Shown: positions 38,960 to 48,805, counted from the stretch's first letter. The stretch: 56,561 bases of DNA from an uncultured Bacilli bacterium (GCA_947629265.1 CANRCZ010000005.1:1-56561); one strand, 5' to 3'. The notes: generated by a model from the letters alone, not told the origin. Numbers and translations: made by a program.

Positions 38960-40738
38960 ATGCAAAATTTAATCAAAGAAAAACTTTCATTGACACCTAA
39001 TAAACCAGGTTGTTATCAGATGAAAAATAAAGATGGGGTTATCATATATGTCGGTAAAGCTAAAAAATTAAAAAATAGATTAAGTTCATATTTTAGAGGA
39101 ACTCATACTGGTAAAACCGCTAAATTGGTAAGTGAAATCGCCGATTTTGAATACATAGTCGTATCTAGTGAAACTGAATCTTTAGTTTTAGAAATCAACT
39201 TAATCAAAAAATACGATCCTAAATACAATATCCTTTTAAGAGATGATAAAAGTTATCCCTATATCGAACTTACTAATGAAAAAATACCAAGATTACTAGT
39301 CGTAAGAAATATCAATAAAAAGAAAAACAAAAATAATCTATATGGACCATATCCTAATGTAACCGCCGCTAGAAATACAGTTAATCTATTAAATCGCATT
39401 TATCCTTTAAGAAAATGTAAAAATATGGGTAATAAACCATGTCTTTATTACCATATTAATCAATGTTTAGGTTATTGTAATCATAATGTCGATAATGCTA
39501 AAATCGATAGTATGAAAGAAGAAATAATTCACTTTTTAAAAGGTGATCACTCCTTTATAACTAAAAAAATAACCGAAGAAATGATGAAAGAAAGCAACAA
39601 TCTAAATTATGAAAAAGCTAAAGAATTAAAAGAGTTACTAGATTATATCAATATAACTTTAGTTAAACAAAAAGTTGAAATATCCGATATGGTCGATCGT
39701 GATCTATTTGGTTATTATGTAAGTCGTGGTTATATGTCAATTCAAGTCTTCTTTATAAGAGGTGGTAAAATCTTAGAAAGACATTCTAAAATATTTCCTC
39801 TAATCGATAGTGAAAGTGAAGAATTAACTAGATATATCGCTAGTTTTTATGAAAAAAACTTTATCTTACCTAAAGAGATTTTAGTACCCGATATTGTCGA
39901 TAGTGATATTTTAGAAAAATACTTTAATATCAGTGTTAAATCACCTGTTAAAGGTGTTAAATATAAATTGATCGAAATGGCTAATAAAAATGCGGAAATC
40001 GAATTAAATAATCAATACGAACTTATTCAAAAAGATGAAGAGAGGACCGTTATCGCTAATGAAGAACTAAGAGATATCTTAAAATTAGATACTTTAAATC
40101 GAATTGAGCTATTCGATAACTCTAACTTATTCGGTACTTTTAACGTATCAGGTATGGTCGTCTTTAAAAATGGTAAACCATCTAAAAACGATTACCGTAA
40201 ATTTAAAATAACCAATGATAAAAACGACGATTATGGTACGATGAGAGAAGCTATCTACCGCCGATATTTCCGCGTTTTAAAAGATGGTTTAGAACGACCT
40301 GATTTAATCATCGTCGATGGTGGTATTGGACAGATCAATATCGCTAGAGAGGTTATTGATAGTTTAAACTTAAATATCATGGTCGTCGGTTTAAAAAAAG
40401 ATAATAAACATACAACCGATGCCTTACTAGCATTTAATCCTATCCAAGAAATTAAAATCGATAAAACTAGCAACCTATTTTATTACTTAGAAAGAATGCA
40501 AGATGAGGTTCATAATTTTACGATCAGTTACCATAAAAATATTAGGAGCAAAGGTATGATCGAATCGGTTTTAGATAATGTTGAGGGAATAGGTTCTAAA
40601 AGGAAAAAAGAACTACTTAAAAAATATAAAACAATTAATAAGATGAAAGAAGCTAGTAAGAAAGAATTAGAAGAAATCTTACCTACTAAAGTTGCTGATA
40701 ACTTACATACTTTCTTAAGCAATTATGATGGTAATTAA
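38960..40738 (+). CDS. uvrC: Excinuclease ABC subunit C
   Basis: KPGCYQMKNKDGVIIYVGKAKKLKNRLSSYF, IELFDNSNLFGTFNVSGMVVF, IIVDGGIGQIN; ATG 38960. Confidence 0.96.
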   Translation: MQNLIKEKLSLTPNKPGCYQMKNKDGVIIYVGKAKKLKNRLSSYFRGTHTGKTAKLVSEIADFEYIVVSSETESLVLEINLIKKYDPKYNILLRDDKSYPYIELTNEKIPRLLVVRNINKKKNKNNLYGPYPNVTAARNTVNLLNRIYPLRKCKNMGNKPCLYYHINQCLGYCNHNVDNAKIDSMKEEIIHFLKGDHSFITKKITEEMMKESNNLNYEKAKELKELLDYINITLVKQKVEISDMVDRDLFGYYVSRGYMSIQVFFIRGGKILERHSKIFPLIDSESEELTRYIASFYEKNFILPKEILVPDIVDSDILEKYFNISVKSPVKGVKYKLIEMANKNAEIELNNQYELIQKDEERTVIANEELRDILKLDTLNRIELFDNSNLFGTFNVSGMVVFKNGKPSKNDYRKFKITNDKNDDYGTMREAIYRRYFRVLKDGLERPDLIIVDGGIGQINIAREVIDSLNLNIMVVGLKKDNKHTTDALLAFNPIQEIKIDKTSNLFYYLERMQDEVHNFTISYHKNIRSKGMIESVLDNVEGIGSKRKKELLKKYKTINKMKEASKKELEEILPTKVADNLHTFLSNYDGN

Positions 40739-40800
40739 AAATAGACGATAGTTCACATAAATTACATAATTATATGTAATAATCTATTTGGAGGGATAAG

Positions 40801-41466
40801 ATGAAGATTTTAGTTGTCGATGATGAAGAATTAATAAGAAAAGTAATTAAAGAATATGCTGAATATGAAAATTATGAGGTTATCGAAGCAAGTAATGGTA
40901 AAGATGCTATCGATAAATTTAAAATGAATAGCGATATCGATCTAGTTATTATGGATATCATGATGCCTGAGATGGATGGTTTTACAACTAGTGAAGAAAT
41001 TAAAAAAATCGAAGATATTCCGATTATTATGTTATCAGCTCGTGATCAAGAATACGATAAATTACTAGGTTTTAAATTAGGCATAGATGATTATGTAACT
41101 AAGCCTTTTTCACCTAAAGAATTAATGGCTAGAATTAAAGCAGTAGCCAAAAGAAACAGTTCGGATATAGATATATATCAATATGAAGATTTAGTTGTCG
41201 ATTTTAAAGGTCACAATGTTAAAATAGATAATAAAGATTTAAAATTGACACCTAAAGAATACGATCTGTTAGTTTACTTTATTAAAAATCCTAATATAGC
41301 TTTATCTCGTGAGCAGTTGCTATCGAAGATATGGGGTTATGACTTTTTTGGGGAAGATAGAACTATTGATACCCACATTAAAATGCTTAGAAACAATCTC
41401 GGAAAATATCGTGATTTAATTAAAACTGTAAGAAGTGTAGGCTATAAATTTGAAACGAACGAATAG
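40801..41466 (+). CDS. OmpR/PhoB-family response regulator
   Basis: ILVVDDEELIRKVI, LVIMDIMMPEMDG, wHTH C-terminus WGYDFFGEDRTIDTHIKMLR. Confidence 0.96.
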   Translation: MKILVVDDEELIRKVIKEYAEYENYEVIEASNGKDAIDKFKMNSDIDLVIMDIMMPEMDGFTTSEEIKKIEDIPIIMLSARDQEYDKLLGFKLGIDDYVTKPFSPKELMARIKAVAKRNSSDIDIYQYEDLVVDFKGHNVKIDNKDLKLTPKEYDLLVYFIKNPNIALSREQLLSKIWGYDFFGEDRTIDTHIKMLRNNLGKYRDLIKTVRSVGYKFETNE

Positions 41467-42832
41467 TTTACGAAATAAGATTTGGTTCTATCTTACGATT
41501 TTTTCTATCGCTATTTTATCGTTTTTATGGTTTTTTCAAATTGTCTTTTTAAGTACTTATTATGAAATTAGCAAAAAAAGTGAAATAAATAAAATCGCTA
41601 AACAGATTGAAAAAAATTATAATGCTGATGATTTTGAAAACATTATCGATGAAATTACACTTAAAAACAATGTTTGTATAGAAATCGTTAAAAATTATCT
41701 ACCTAATTATTCTGTTAATTACTACGATCGAGGTTGTTCTGGTATCAACAGCAAATTAGAAAGTTTAAATATCAAAAAAGACTTTATAGATACTAACAAA
41801 ACCGAAAAAAATTACTTTATTAAAAATAAAAATAATACAACTAAAGTATTTGTTAAAGCTTTAAAGTTAGATGATGGTTACTATATCTTTATCAGTTCAC
41901 CACTAGATCCTGTCTCATCGACTACTCATATACTAGCTAGTCAACTTATCTATGTGACGATTATCGTTTTAGCAGTTTCGTTTATCATCGGTTATTTTAT
42001 ATCAAAACGTATCAGTAAACCGATTATTAAAATAAATGAAACGGCTAAAGAGATGGGAAAGGGTAATTACGATGTCGTTTATCAGACTGGTGATACGATA
42101 AGAGAAATTGAAGAGTTGGCGTCAACTTTAAATAATACGAAAGATGAATTAGCGAAAACGGATACGTTAAGAAGAGAATTGATGGCTAATGTATCCCATG
42201 ATTTAAAAACACCCCTTACGATGATCAAAGCTTATGCTGAAATGGTTAGAGATTTAACCTATGACAATAAAGAAAAAAGAGAAGCTAATCTAAATATTAT
42301 TATTGATGAAACGGATAGATTAACGTTATTAGTAAACGATATTTTAGAGCTATCCAAAATGCAATCACATGTCGCTAAATTAAATTATGAGTTATTTGAT
42401 TTAAACGAATTAATTAAGACGATCATTAAAAGATTTTCATATTTAGAAGAGACTAAAGATTATAAATTTATCTATGATTATAATAAAAAAATAACGATCA
42501 AAGCTGATAAAAAGAAGATGGAACAGGTACTTTATAACCTTATCGCTAATGCTATTAACTATGTCGGTGAAGATAAAGTTGTTAAAGTAGAAATCGAAAA
42601 TAATAAAGATAAATATGTCGTTAAAATAATCGATTATGGTGAAATTATTAAAGAAAATGATCTAAAATACATATGGGATAAATACTATAAAGTCGATAAA
42701 CAATATAAAAGAGGTAATACCGGTTTAGGATTATCCATCGTTAAAAACATATTAGAATTACATAACTATGAGTACGGAGTAACGTCTAGTGATAAAGGAA
42801 CAATCTTTTACTTTGATATTAAAAAGAAATAA
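41450..42832 (+). CDS. Sensor histidine kinase
   Basis: HAMP, LMANVSHDLKTPLTMI, NLIANAINYV, GNTGLGLSIV; overlaps the RR stop by 17 nt. Confidence 0.95.
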   Translation: MKRTNSLRNKIWFYLTIFSIAILSFLWFFQIVFLSTYYEISKKSEINKIAKQIEKNYNADDFENIIDEITLKNNVCIEIVKNYLPNYSVNYYDRGCSGINSKLESLNIKKDFIDTNKTEKNYFIKNKNNTTKVFVKALKLDDGYYIFISSPLDPVSSTTHILASQLIYVTIIVLAVSFIIGYFISKRISKPIIKINETAKEMGKGNYDVVYQTGDTIREIEELASTLNNTKDELAKTDTLRRELMANVSHDLKTPLTMIKAYAEMVRDLTYDNKEKREANLNIIIDETDRLTLLVNDILELSKMQSHVAKLNYELFDLNELIKTIIKRFSYLEETKDYKFIYDYNKKITIKADKKKMEQVLYNLIANAINYVGEDKVVKVEIENNKDKYVVKIIDYGEIIKENDLKYIWDKYYKVDKQYKRGNTGLGLSIVKNILELHNYEYGVTSSDKGTIFYFDIKKK

Positions 42833-42912
42833 TTTATCAAAATATAATGACTTTTTACCATATATTTGGTATAATATCCATAGATGAGTATACTAGTAAA
42901 AGGAGAAATTTT

Positions 42913-43698
42913 ATGGACGAACAATTTATGGATGAACAAGCCTGGATTGACAAGTATGTAAAAGGTAACTTAGATTATGGTAATCCTGCTTTAAACAAAT
43001 ATTTAAAGTTTCTTGATGAAAACGAAGCTTTAGCTAATAAATTAGGTATAACCTTAAAAAAATTAAAAGAGGAAGCTCCATCATTAGATCCTAAGACTAT
43101 AAATTCCAAGATGATAACAGTTCAAAATCAACTTAAAAGACTTGAGGTAAATTGTAATAAGTTTGATGAACTTATGCAATACTTAGATGAATGTGAACCA
43201 AAAGTGCAACTTTATGGTCGTACCCTTAGTACTTTTAAAGCTAAATTAGCGAAAAAAAGAGGCGTTTTAACAGGTGAAGATATAAGAAAAATAAGGAGTA
43301 ACTTGTTTAAAGAAATGTCTGCTAGAAATACTGAAAGAGAAGAAAAGATAAAAGTATTAAAAAATAAATTAGCAGAAAGAAAAATTAGTATCGATGAATA
43401 CTTGCAATCTCGTTTTAAAACTATTTATACTGTATCAACTAAAGATATCAACGAATATATGATAGGTTTAGAATTGCTAGATAGAATTGAAAAACAATTA
43501 TTAGCCGCTAATATAACCATGGATGAATTATTAAATTCTATAGATAGTAGTGAACTTGATATAAAAGCTAATCAATTAGCCGCTATCGCTAAAGCGATCG
43601 AGTTTTTAAAAACTAATAATCGTCCTTTAAATATTCGTAGTATAGATTTATTCTATAATGCTAGATTAGAAGAAGCTAAAAAAAATAAAAAACGTTAA
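42913..43698 (+). CDS. Hypothetical helical protein
   Basis: ATG 42913 after AAGGAGAAA; Lys/Glu-rich helical repeats. Confidence 0.75.
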   Translation: MDEQFMDEQAWIDKYVKGNLDYGNPALNKYLKFLDENEALANKLGITLKKLKEEAPSLDPKTINSKMITVQNQLKRLEVNCNKFDELMQYLDECEPKVQLYGRTLSTFKAKLAKKRGVLTGEDIRKIRSNLFKEMSARNTEREEKIKVLKNKLAERKISIDEYLQSRFKTIYTVSTKDINEYMIGLELLDRIEKQLLAANITMDELLNSIDSSELDIKANQLAAIAKAIEFLKTNNRPLNIRSIDLFYNARLEEAKKNKKR

Positions 43699-43717
43699 AA
43701 AGTCATTTGACTTTTTT
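43697..43717 (+). terminator. Rho-independent terminator
   Basis: AAAAAGTCA-tt-TGACTTTTTT. Confidence 0.75.
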
Positions 43718-43763
43718 GTTTTATTTATTTAAAATTTATGTTAAAATTTAATAGGTGATAAAA

Positions 43764-45071
43764 ATGTTTGAAAATTTAGGTGACAGATTACAATCTGTTA
43801 TGGATAAAATAAGAGGTTATGGTAAAATAACCGAAGAAAATATTGGTGAAATGACAAGAGAAATACGTCTAGCTTTACTAGAAGCTGACGTAAACTATCA
43901 AGTTGTTAAAGAATTTATAAGTAACGTTAAACAAAAAGCTCTAGGTGAAGAGGTCGCTAAATCATTAAAACCAGGTGAAATGTTTGTTAAGATCGTTAAA
44001 GATGAATTAGTCGAACTTTTAGGTGGTGACCATAAAGAACTTTACGTAAGTGGTAATCCAACCGTTCTTATGTTAGTAGGTTTACAAGGTAGTGGTAAAA
44101 CGACGACGATCGCTAAATTAGCGAATTATCTTCGTAAAAAAGAACATAAAAAACCATTACTAGTAGCATGTGACGTATATAGACCAGCCGCTATCGATCA
44201 ATTAAAACAATTAGGTAAACAATTAAATATTCCTGTCTATGACGAGGGTAAAAATAATCCTGTCGATATTGTTAATAATGCTTTTAATTACGCTAAAGAA
44301 AATAAATTAGATTATATTTTAATCGATACCGCTGGACGATTACATATCGATAATGAATTGATGGACGAGTTAGTTAATATCAGTAACGCTGTTAAAATCG
44401 ATGAAACTTTGCTCGTTATCGATAGTATGATGGGACAAGATGCTATCAATGTCATCGAGGGCTTTAATAAATCTTTAAATCTTACAGGAGCGATATTAAC
44501 GAAATTAGATGGTGATACTAAAGGTGGAGTAGCGTTATCAGTAAGACACTTAACTAATGTTCCAATCAAGTTTATTGGTGTTAGTGAGCATATGGATGGA
44601 TTAGAACCTTTTTATCCAGAACGTATGGCAACCCGTATTTTAGGTATGGGAGATTTAATGAGTATCGTCGAAAAAGCTGAGTCAGTTATCGATGAAAAAG
44701 AAACAACGGAAGCTTTAAAGAAGATGCAAAAAGGTAAATTTGATTTAGATGACTTTTTAAAACAGATGCAACAGATTAAAAAATTAGGACCACTTGAAAA
44801 TTTAATTAAAATGTTGCCAGGTGCTAATAAGATGGGCCTTAAAAACGTTAAAATTGATCCTAAAGATATGGCCCATATTGAAGCTATCATTCAATCTATG
44901 ACCAAAGAAGAAAGAACCAATTCGAGTATTATTAAAGCTAGTCGCAAAATAAGAATCGCTAAAGGTTCAGCGAGAACTGTCGAAGAGGTAAATAGGTTAC
45001 TTAAACAATTTGAAGAAATGAAAAAGATGATGAAAATGATGCAAAATGGAAAGTTTAAAATGCCCTTTTAA
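43764..45071 (+). CDS. ffh: Signal recognition particle protein Ffh
   Basis: MFENLGDRLQSVMDKIRGYGKITEENI, GLQGSGKTTTIAKLA, DTAGRL, TKLDGDTKGG, Met-rich M domain. Confidence 0.97.
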   Translation: MFENLGDRLQSVMDKIRGYGKITEENIGEMTREIRLALLEADVNYQVVKEFISNVKQKALGEEVAKSLKPGEMFVKIVKDELVELLGGDHKELYVSGNPTVLMLVGLQGSGKTTTIAKLANYLRKKEHKKPLLVACDVYRPAAIDQLKQLGKQLNIPVYDEGKNNPVDIVNNAFNYAKENKLDYILIDTAGRLHIDNELMDELVNISNAVKIDETLLVIDSMMGQDAINVIEGFNKSLNLTGAILTKLDGDTKGGVALSVRHLTNVPIKFIGVSEHMDGLEPFYPERMATRILGMGDLMSIVEKAESVIDEKETTEALKKMQKGKFDLDDFLKQMQQIKKLGPLENLIKMLPGANKMGLKNVKIDPKDMAHIEAIIQSMTKEERTNSSIIKASRKIRIAKGSARTVEEVNRLLKQFEEMKKMMKMMQNGKFKMPF

Positions 45072-45077
45072 ACATTA

Positions 45078-45149
45078 AACAAGTAGGAGAACCTACTATT
45101 ACTAAATGTGAAGAAAAAGAATTTTATCATGAGATACCACAGGTGTGAT
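45078..45149 (+). pseudogene. Truncated internal fragment of the cotD-like gene (copy of 48082-48153)
   Basis: AACAAGTAG(G/T)AGAACCTACTATTACTAAATGTGAAGAAAAAGAATTTTATCATGAG(A/G)TACCACA... near-identical over ~65 nt; no start codon, premature TGA. Confidence 0.9.
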
Positions 45150-45182
45150 AATTTATGATAGATCAAAACTTAGTATAAATTA

Positions 45183-45210
45183 AAGACATTTTAATAGGAA
45201 ATGTCTTTTC
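45183..45210 (+). terminator. Hairpin terminator upstream of the islet operon
   Basis: AAGACATTT-taatagg-AAATGTCTTTT. Confidence 0.6.
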
Positions 45211-45239
45211 GTGTGATATAATACTTGTAGGTGGTACTT

Positions 45240-45917
45240 ATGAATAGGTATATTTGTACAAATAGAAATAAAAATTATCAAACTGAGGTAGAGGATATAT
45301 TAATTTCTAGAAAACAAGAAATTTTAGACTTTTTTAATGTATCTGATGACGGACAATTTAATTTTAATGTTTATATCTATAATACCATTGATGATTTAGT
45401 AAATGGAATGAAAAATCGTGGGTTTAAAAGTATGCCTACTTATATGTGTGCTTGTTATAAAGATGAAGATAACTCCTTAAATTTTTTTGAACCAAATGAT
45501 AACCCTAGTGAAAACAAATGGAGTAAAGAAGAATATAAAAATGTCATTTTTCATGAAGAAATTCATGGTATTCAAAGTATAGTTTATGGTCATCAACCAG
45601 AATGGTTAACAGAGGGTATCGCTAAATATTTAGATGGAACCTATAGTAAAGGAATTAAATATTTACTTGATTATATTAATAAAACCAATGTTCCTACAAT
45701 GTATGAGTTAGAAAATGAATTTGGTATGCACGATTATGATAGTTATAAATATTCTTATTTAATGGTTAACTATCTAATAGAAACTTTAGGAAAAGATAAT
45801 TTCTTAATAGCAATCAAGTCTAGTGAAACTATTAAAAACTTGAGTAATAACTTAGTTACAAAGGCAGTAGATTATTATAACAAAAAATTTGTTTGTACTG
45901 ATTTTAAAAGGAGATAG
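45240..45917 (+). CDS. Putative gluzincin-type metallopeptidase (HExxH...E)
   Basis: VIFHEEIHGIQSIVYGHQPEWLTEGIAKYLDG; ATG 45240 with TAGGTGG upstream. Confidence 0.75.
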   Translation: MNRYICTNRNKNYQTEVEDILISRKQEILDFFNVSDDGQFNFNVYIYNTIDDLVNGMKNRGFKSMPTYMCACYKDEDNSLNFFEPNDNPSENKWSKEEYKNVIFHEEIHGIQSIVYGHQPEWLTEGIAKYLDGTYSKGIKYLLDYINKTNVPTMYELENEFGMHDYDSYKYSYLMVNYLIETLGKDNFLIAIKSSETIKNLSNNLVTKAVDYYNKKFVCTDFKRR

Positions 45918-45920
45918 TTT

Positions 45921-46664
45921 ATGGATATAAATAAAATTAAAACCGAATTAATCAATCAAAAAAAATCAAAATTTAAAGGGAATATCTATCATTATTCACA
46001 AGTTAAATTTTCTTACAATTCTAATAAAATCGAGGGTAGTACCATTTCTAGTGACCAGACAGAAGCGATCTTTGATGAGTCATCTTTTATTACTAAAAGT
46101 GATGATTTAATTAAATTAGATGACTTAATAGAAACGAGAAATCATTTTAAATTGTTTGATTATATGCTAGATAATGTTGGTAATACTTTATCAAAAGAAA
46201 TGATGATAGAGATGAATAAAATTTTAAAAAGAAATACATCCGATGAAGACGATCCAAGATATAACGTTGGTGGATTTAAAGTTGTTCCTAATATGATTGG
46301 AATAGTTAACGCTATTAATACTACGTCACCAGAAAAAGTCGAAGAAGAAATTGATACATTGTTAAAAGAATACAATTCTAAGACTAATATTACTTTAGAA
46401 GATATTGTCGATTTTCATTTTCGCTTTGAAAGAATTCATCCATTTGGTGATGGTAATGGACGAGTTGGCAGAATTATTATGTTTAAGGAATGTTTAAAAA
46501 ACGATATTATGCCATTTATTGTATTAGATAGTGATAAAACTTATTATATGCAAGGATTAAAAGAATACGAAAACGATAGAATGTTTTTAGTTGATGCTAT
46601 AAAACATGAACAAGATCTATATGAAAAAATTTGTAAAGAATTATTAAATTTTGAAATAGATTAG
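45921..46664 (+). CDS. Fic/DOC family protein
   Basis: HPFGDGNGRVGR catalytic motif; N-terminal SNKIEG matches the [S/T]xxxE[G/N] inhibitory motif. Confidence 0.95.
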   Translation: MDINKIKTELINQKKSKFKGNIYHYSQVKFSYNSNKIEGSTISSDQTEAIFDESSFITKSDDLIKLDDLIETRNHFKLFDYMLDNVGNTLSKEMMIEMNKILKRNTSDEDDPRYNVGGFKVVPNMIGIVNAINTTSPEKVEEEIDTLLKEYNSKTNITLEDIVDFHFRFERIHPFGDGNGRVGRIIMFKECLKNDIMPFIVLDSDKTYYMQGLKEYENDRMFLVDAIKHEQDLYEKICKELLNFEID

Positions 46665-46673
46665 AGGTGACAT

Positions 46674-47576
46674 ATGATAGATATACATTCACATACAGTA
46701 CATTCTGACGGTAGTTCTAGTGTCTTAGAACTTTTAGAAGAAGCCGAAAAATTGAATTTGACTTTGTTATCAATAACCGATCATAATAGTATTCAAGCTT
46801 ATTATGAATTACAAAATTCTAATATCAGAAATCAATTTAAAGGCGAAATAATACCTGGAATTGAAATAACTACAACATATAAAGGAGAGATAATAGAAAT
46901 TTTAGGATATGGTTTCGATTTAGATATGATGCAACAATTTTTAAATAATAATGTTCTAACTTTTGAAGAAAAACAATTAAAAGAATACGAATTAGTAAAA
47001 AATAGATATAAAGATATCGGTGTAATATTTAATGAAGATAATATTAAATTTAATCCCAAAATTGAATCTTGTAGACCAGCTTTTGCAATAGAAATAAAAA
47101 AATATCCTGAAAATTATAAATTCTTTTTAAACCAAGAATCCATAACGACAACTAGTGGTTTTACGAGAAATGAGCTATTTAATCCTAAAAGTCCATTATA
47201 TGTAGATGAGTCATCATTATTTCCTAGTTTAGAAACCGCTATAGCAATGATCCATCTATCAGGTGGACTAGCTTTTCTAGCGCATACCTTTGCATATTCA
47301 CCTAATATAGCGAGTGAATTATTAAATATCATCGATAATTATGAACTAGATGGACTAGAATGTTTTTATACAACTTTTACTAAAGAACAATCTAATTATT
47401 TAGTAAGTATCTGTAAAAATAAAGGTTTGTATATGAGTGGTGGTAGTGATTTCCATGGAACTAGAAAAATAAATCATAACTTAGGTACTGGTCATGGTGA
47501 TCTATGTATAGAAGAAGCTATTGTTGAAAATTGGATAAATAATTACTTACCATCATTTAAGGTAAAAAAAATCTAA
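46674..47576 (+). CDS. PHP-domain metal-dependent phosphoesterase
   Basis: MIDIHSHTVHSDGSSSVLELLEEAEKLNLTLLSITDHNSI; GGSDFHG. Confidence 0.92.
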   Translation: MIDIHSHTVHSDGSSSVLELLEEAEKLNLTLLSITDHNSIQAYYELQNSNIRNQFKGEIIPGIEITTTYKGEIIEILGYGFDLDMMQQFLNNNVLTFEEKQLKEYELVKNRYKDIGVIFNEDNIKFNPKIESCRPAFAIEIKKYPENYKFFLNQESITTTSGFTRNELFNPKSPLYVDESSLFPSLETAIAMIHLSGGLAFLAHTFAYSPNIASELLNIIDNYELDGLECFYTTFTKEQSNYLVSICKNKGLYMSGGSDFHGTRKINHNLGTGHGDLCIEEAIVENWINNYLPSFKVKKI

Positions 47577-47577
47577 T

Positions 47578-47608
47578 CATCCATTAATTTAAAAATTAGT
47601 GGATTTTT
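47578..47608 (+). terminator. Rho-independent terminator
   Basis: ATCCATTAAT-ttaaaa-ATTAGTGGATTTTTT. Confidence 0.8.
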
Positions 47609-47768
47609 TATTTCAAAATTACAAAGTATTATAAATTTGGTATTACTAAAATTAATATTTTCCATAAATTTAATTGTGCTTAAATTATAGATAAGTACAA
47701 AATTAATTATACTTATAGTGATAATATCGATACCTTTTTAGATAGTTCCAATAACGATATTGCTCTCT

Positions 47769-47913
47769 TTAAAGCTAGTCGTAAAATAAGGATCTATAAA
47801 GGTTCGTCTAAACTATCGCAGAGGTAAATAGATTACTTAAACAATTTGAAGAAATGAAAAAGATGATTAAAATGGTGCAAAATGGAAAGTTTAAAATGCC
47901 ATTTTAAACATTA
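47769..47913 (+). pseudogene. Frameshifted duplicate of the ffh 3' end (copy of 44932-45077)
   Basis: GAGGTAAATAG(A/G)TTACTTAAACAATTTGAAGAAATGAAAAAGATGAT(T/G)AAAATG(G/A)TGCAAAATGGAAAGTTTAAAATGCC(A/C)TTTTAAACATTA; one net nucleotide deletion relative to ffh. Confidence 0.93.
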
Positions 47914-47999
47914 TTTAAACATATATAAATACACTAGGACTTTAGCATATTCAAAAAAACTTATTCCTCATATTATAAATTAGATAAGGAGGAATTAAT

Positions 48000-48275
48000 A
48001 TGTTTAGAGGTTGTTGTAATAATAGACAAATGATGGACTACGGTATGCCTTTTCAAGGTCAAGGTCAACCAATGATGGAACAACAAGTAGTAGAACCTAC
48101 TATTACTAAATGTGAAGAAAAAGAATTTTATCATGAGGTACCACATGTATGTCCAATTCATACTCATGTAATCAATCGTCACATTTATAAACATACTTAC
48201 ACACCACAATATACTTGCTCAGAAGAAAACCAAGTATGCAACATAGATTGTGGTAAATGTTCTAATTATTTATAA
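48000..48275 (+). CDS. CotD-like spore coat protein
   Basis: MFRGCCNNRQMMDYG...CPIHTHVINRHIYKHTYTPQYTCSEENQVCNIDCGKC, Cys/His-rich small protein; RBS AAGGAGG. Confidence 0.7.
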   Translation: MFRGCCNNRQMMDYGMPFQGQGQPMMEQQVVEPTITKCEEKEFYHEVPHVCPIHTHVINRHIYKHTYTPQYTCSEENQVCNIDCGKCSNYL

Positions 48276-48287
48276 AATGTTTCTAAA

Positions 48288-48315
48288 ATAACAAGATTTT
48301 TCTTGTTATTTTTAA
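48288..48315 (+). terminator. Rho-independent terminator (copy 1)
   Basis: AATAACAAGATTTTTCTTGTTATTTTTAA. Confidence 0.75.
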
Positions 48316-48377
48316 CTTTATAATTAAAATACTTGATATTTTGATAAAAAATATTATATAATTTAGGTGGTGATTAT

Positions 48378-48638
48378 ATGAAAACAGAAAACAGAGAAAA
48401 CTTTATTAAAAGAGAAGAATTATTAAAGGAACTAGAGTTTGAGTTTGTAAGTGAATTAATTAAAATCAGAAAAGAAAAAAAATTAAGTCAACAGAAATTA
48501 GCGGACTCAGCTGATGTGATTAGAGAAACAATCGCTAGAATTGAAAATTTGATTACATCTCCACAATTAAACACTTTAATCAAAATACTAGAACCAATGG
48601 GCTATACCGTTAAAATTGTGCCACTTCAAAAGAAGTAA
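48378..48638 (+). CDS. XRE-family HTH protein (HigA/antitoxin-like)
   Basis: ELIKIRKEKKLSQQKLADSADVIRETIARIENLITSPQLNTLIKILEPMGYTVKIVPL. Confidence 0.9.
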   Translation: MKTENRENFIKREELLKELEFEFVSELIKIRKEKKLSQQKLADSADVIRETIARIENLITSPQLNTLIKILEPMGYTVKIVPLQKK

Positions 48639-48660
48639 CAAGATTTTCTTGTTATTTTTA
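48637..48660 (+). terminator. Rho-independent terminator (copy 2, near-identical to 48288-48315)
   Basis: AACAAGATTTTCTTGTTATTTTTA. Confidence 0.75.
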
Positions 48661-48805
48661 AATATATCAAACAAAATAATTATAGATTAATCATTTTATA
48701 ATTATCGATATTTTCTTATTGTCTAAAATAAATGTTTAATAGATAATAAAAAATGATATAATATATAGTATATACATTATAAAAAGATAAGACAGGAGCG
48801 ATAAC

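Noticed and set aside
47973-48209. Minus-strand ORF opposite the cotD-like gene
   Set aside because: Antisense to a gene with RBS and Cys/His-rich coat-like composition; no independent support.
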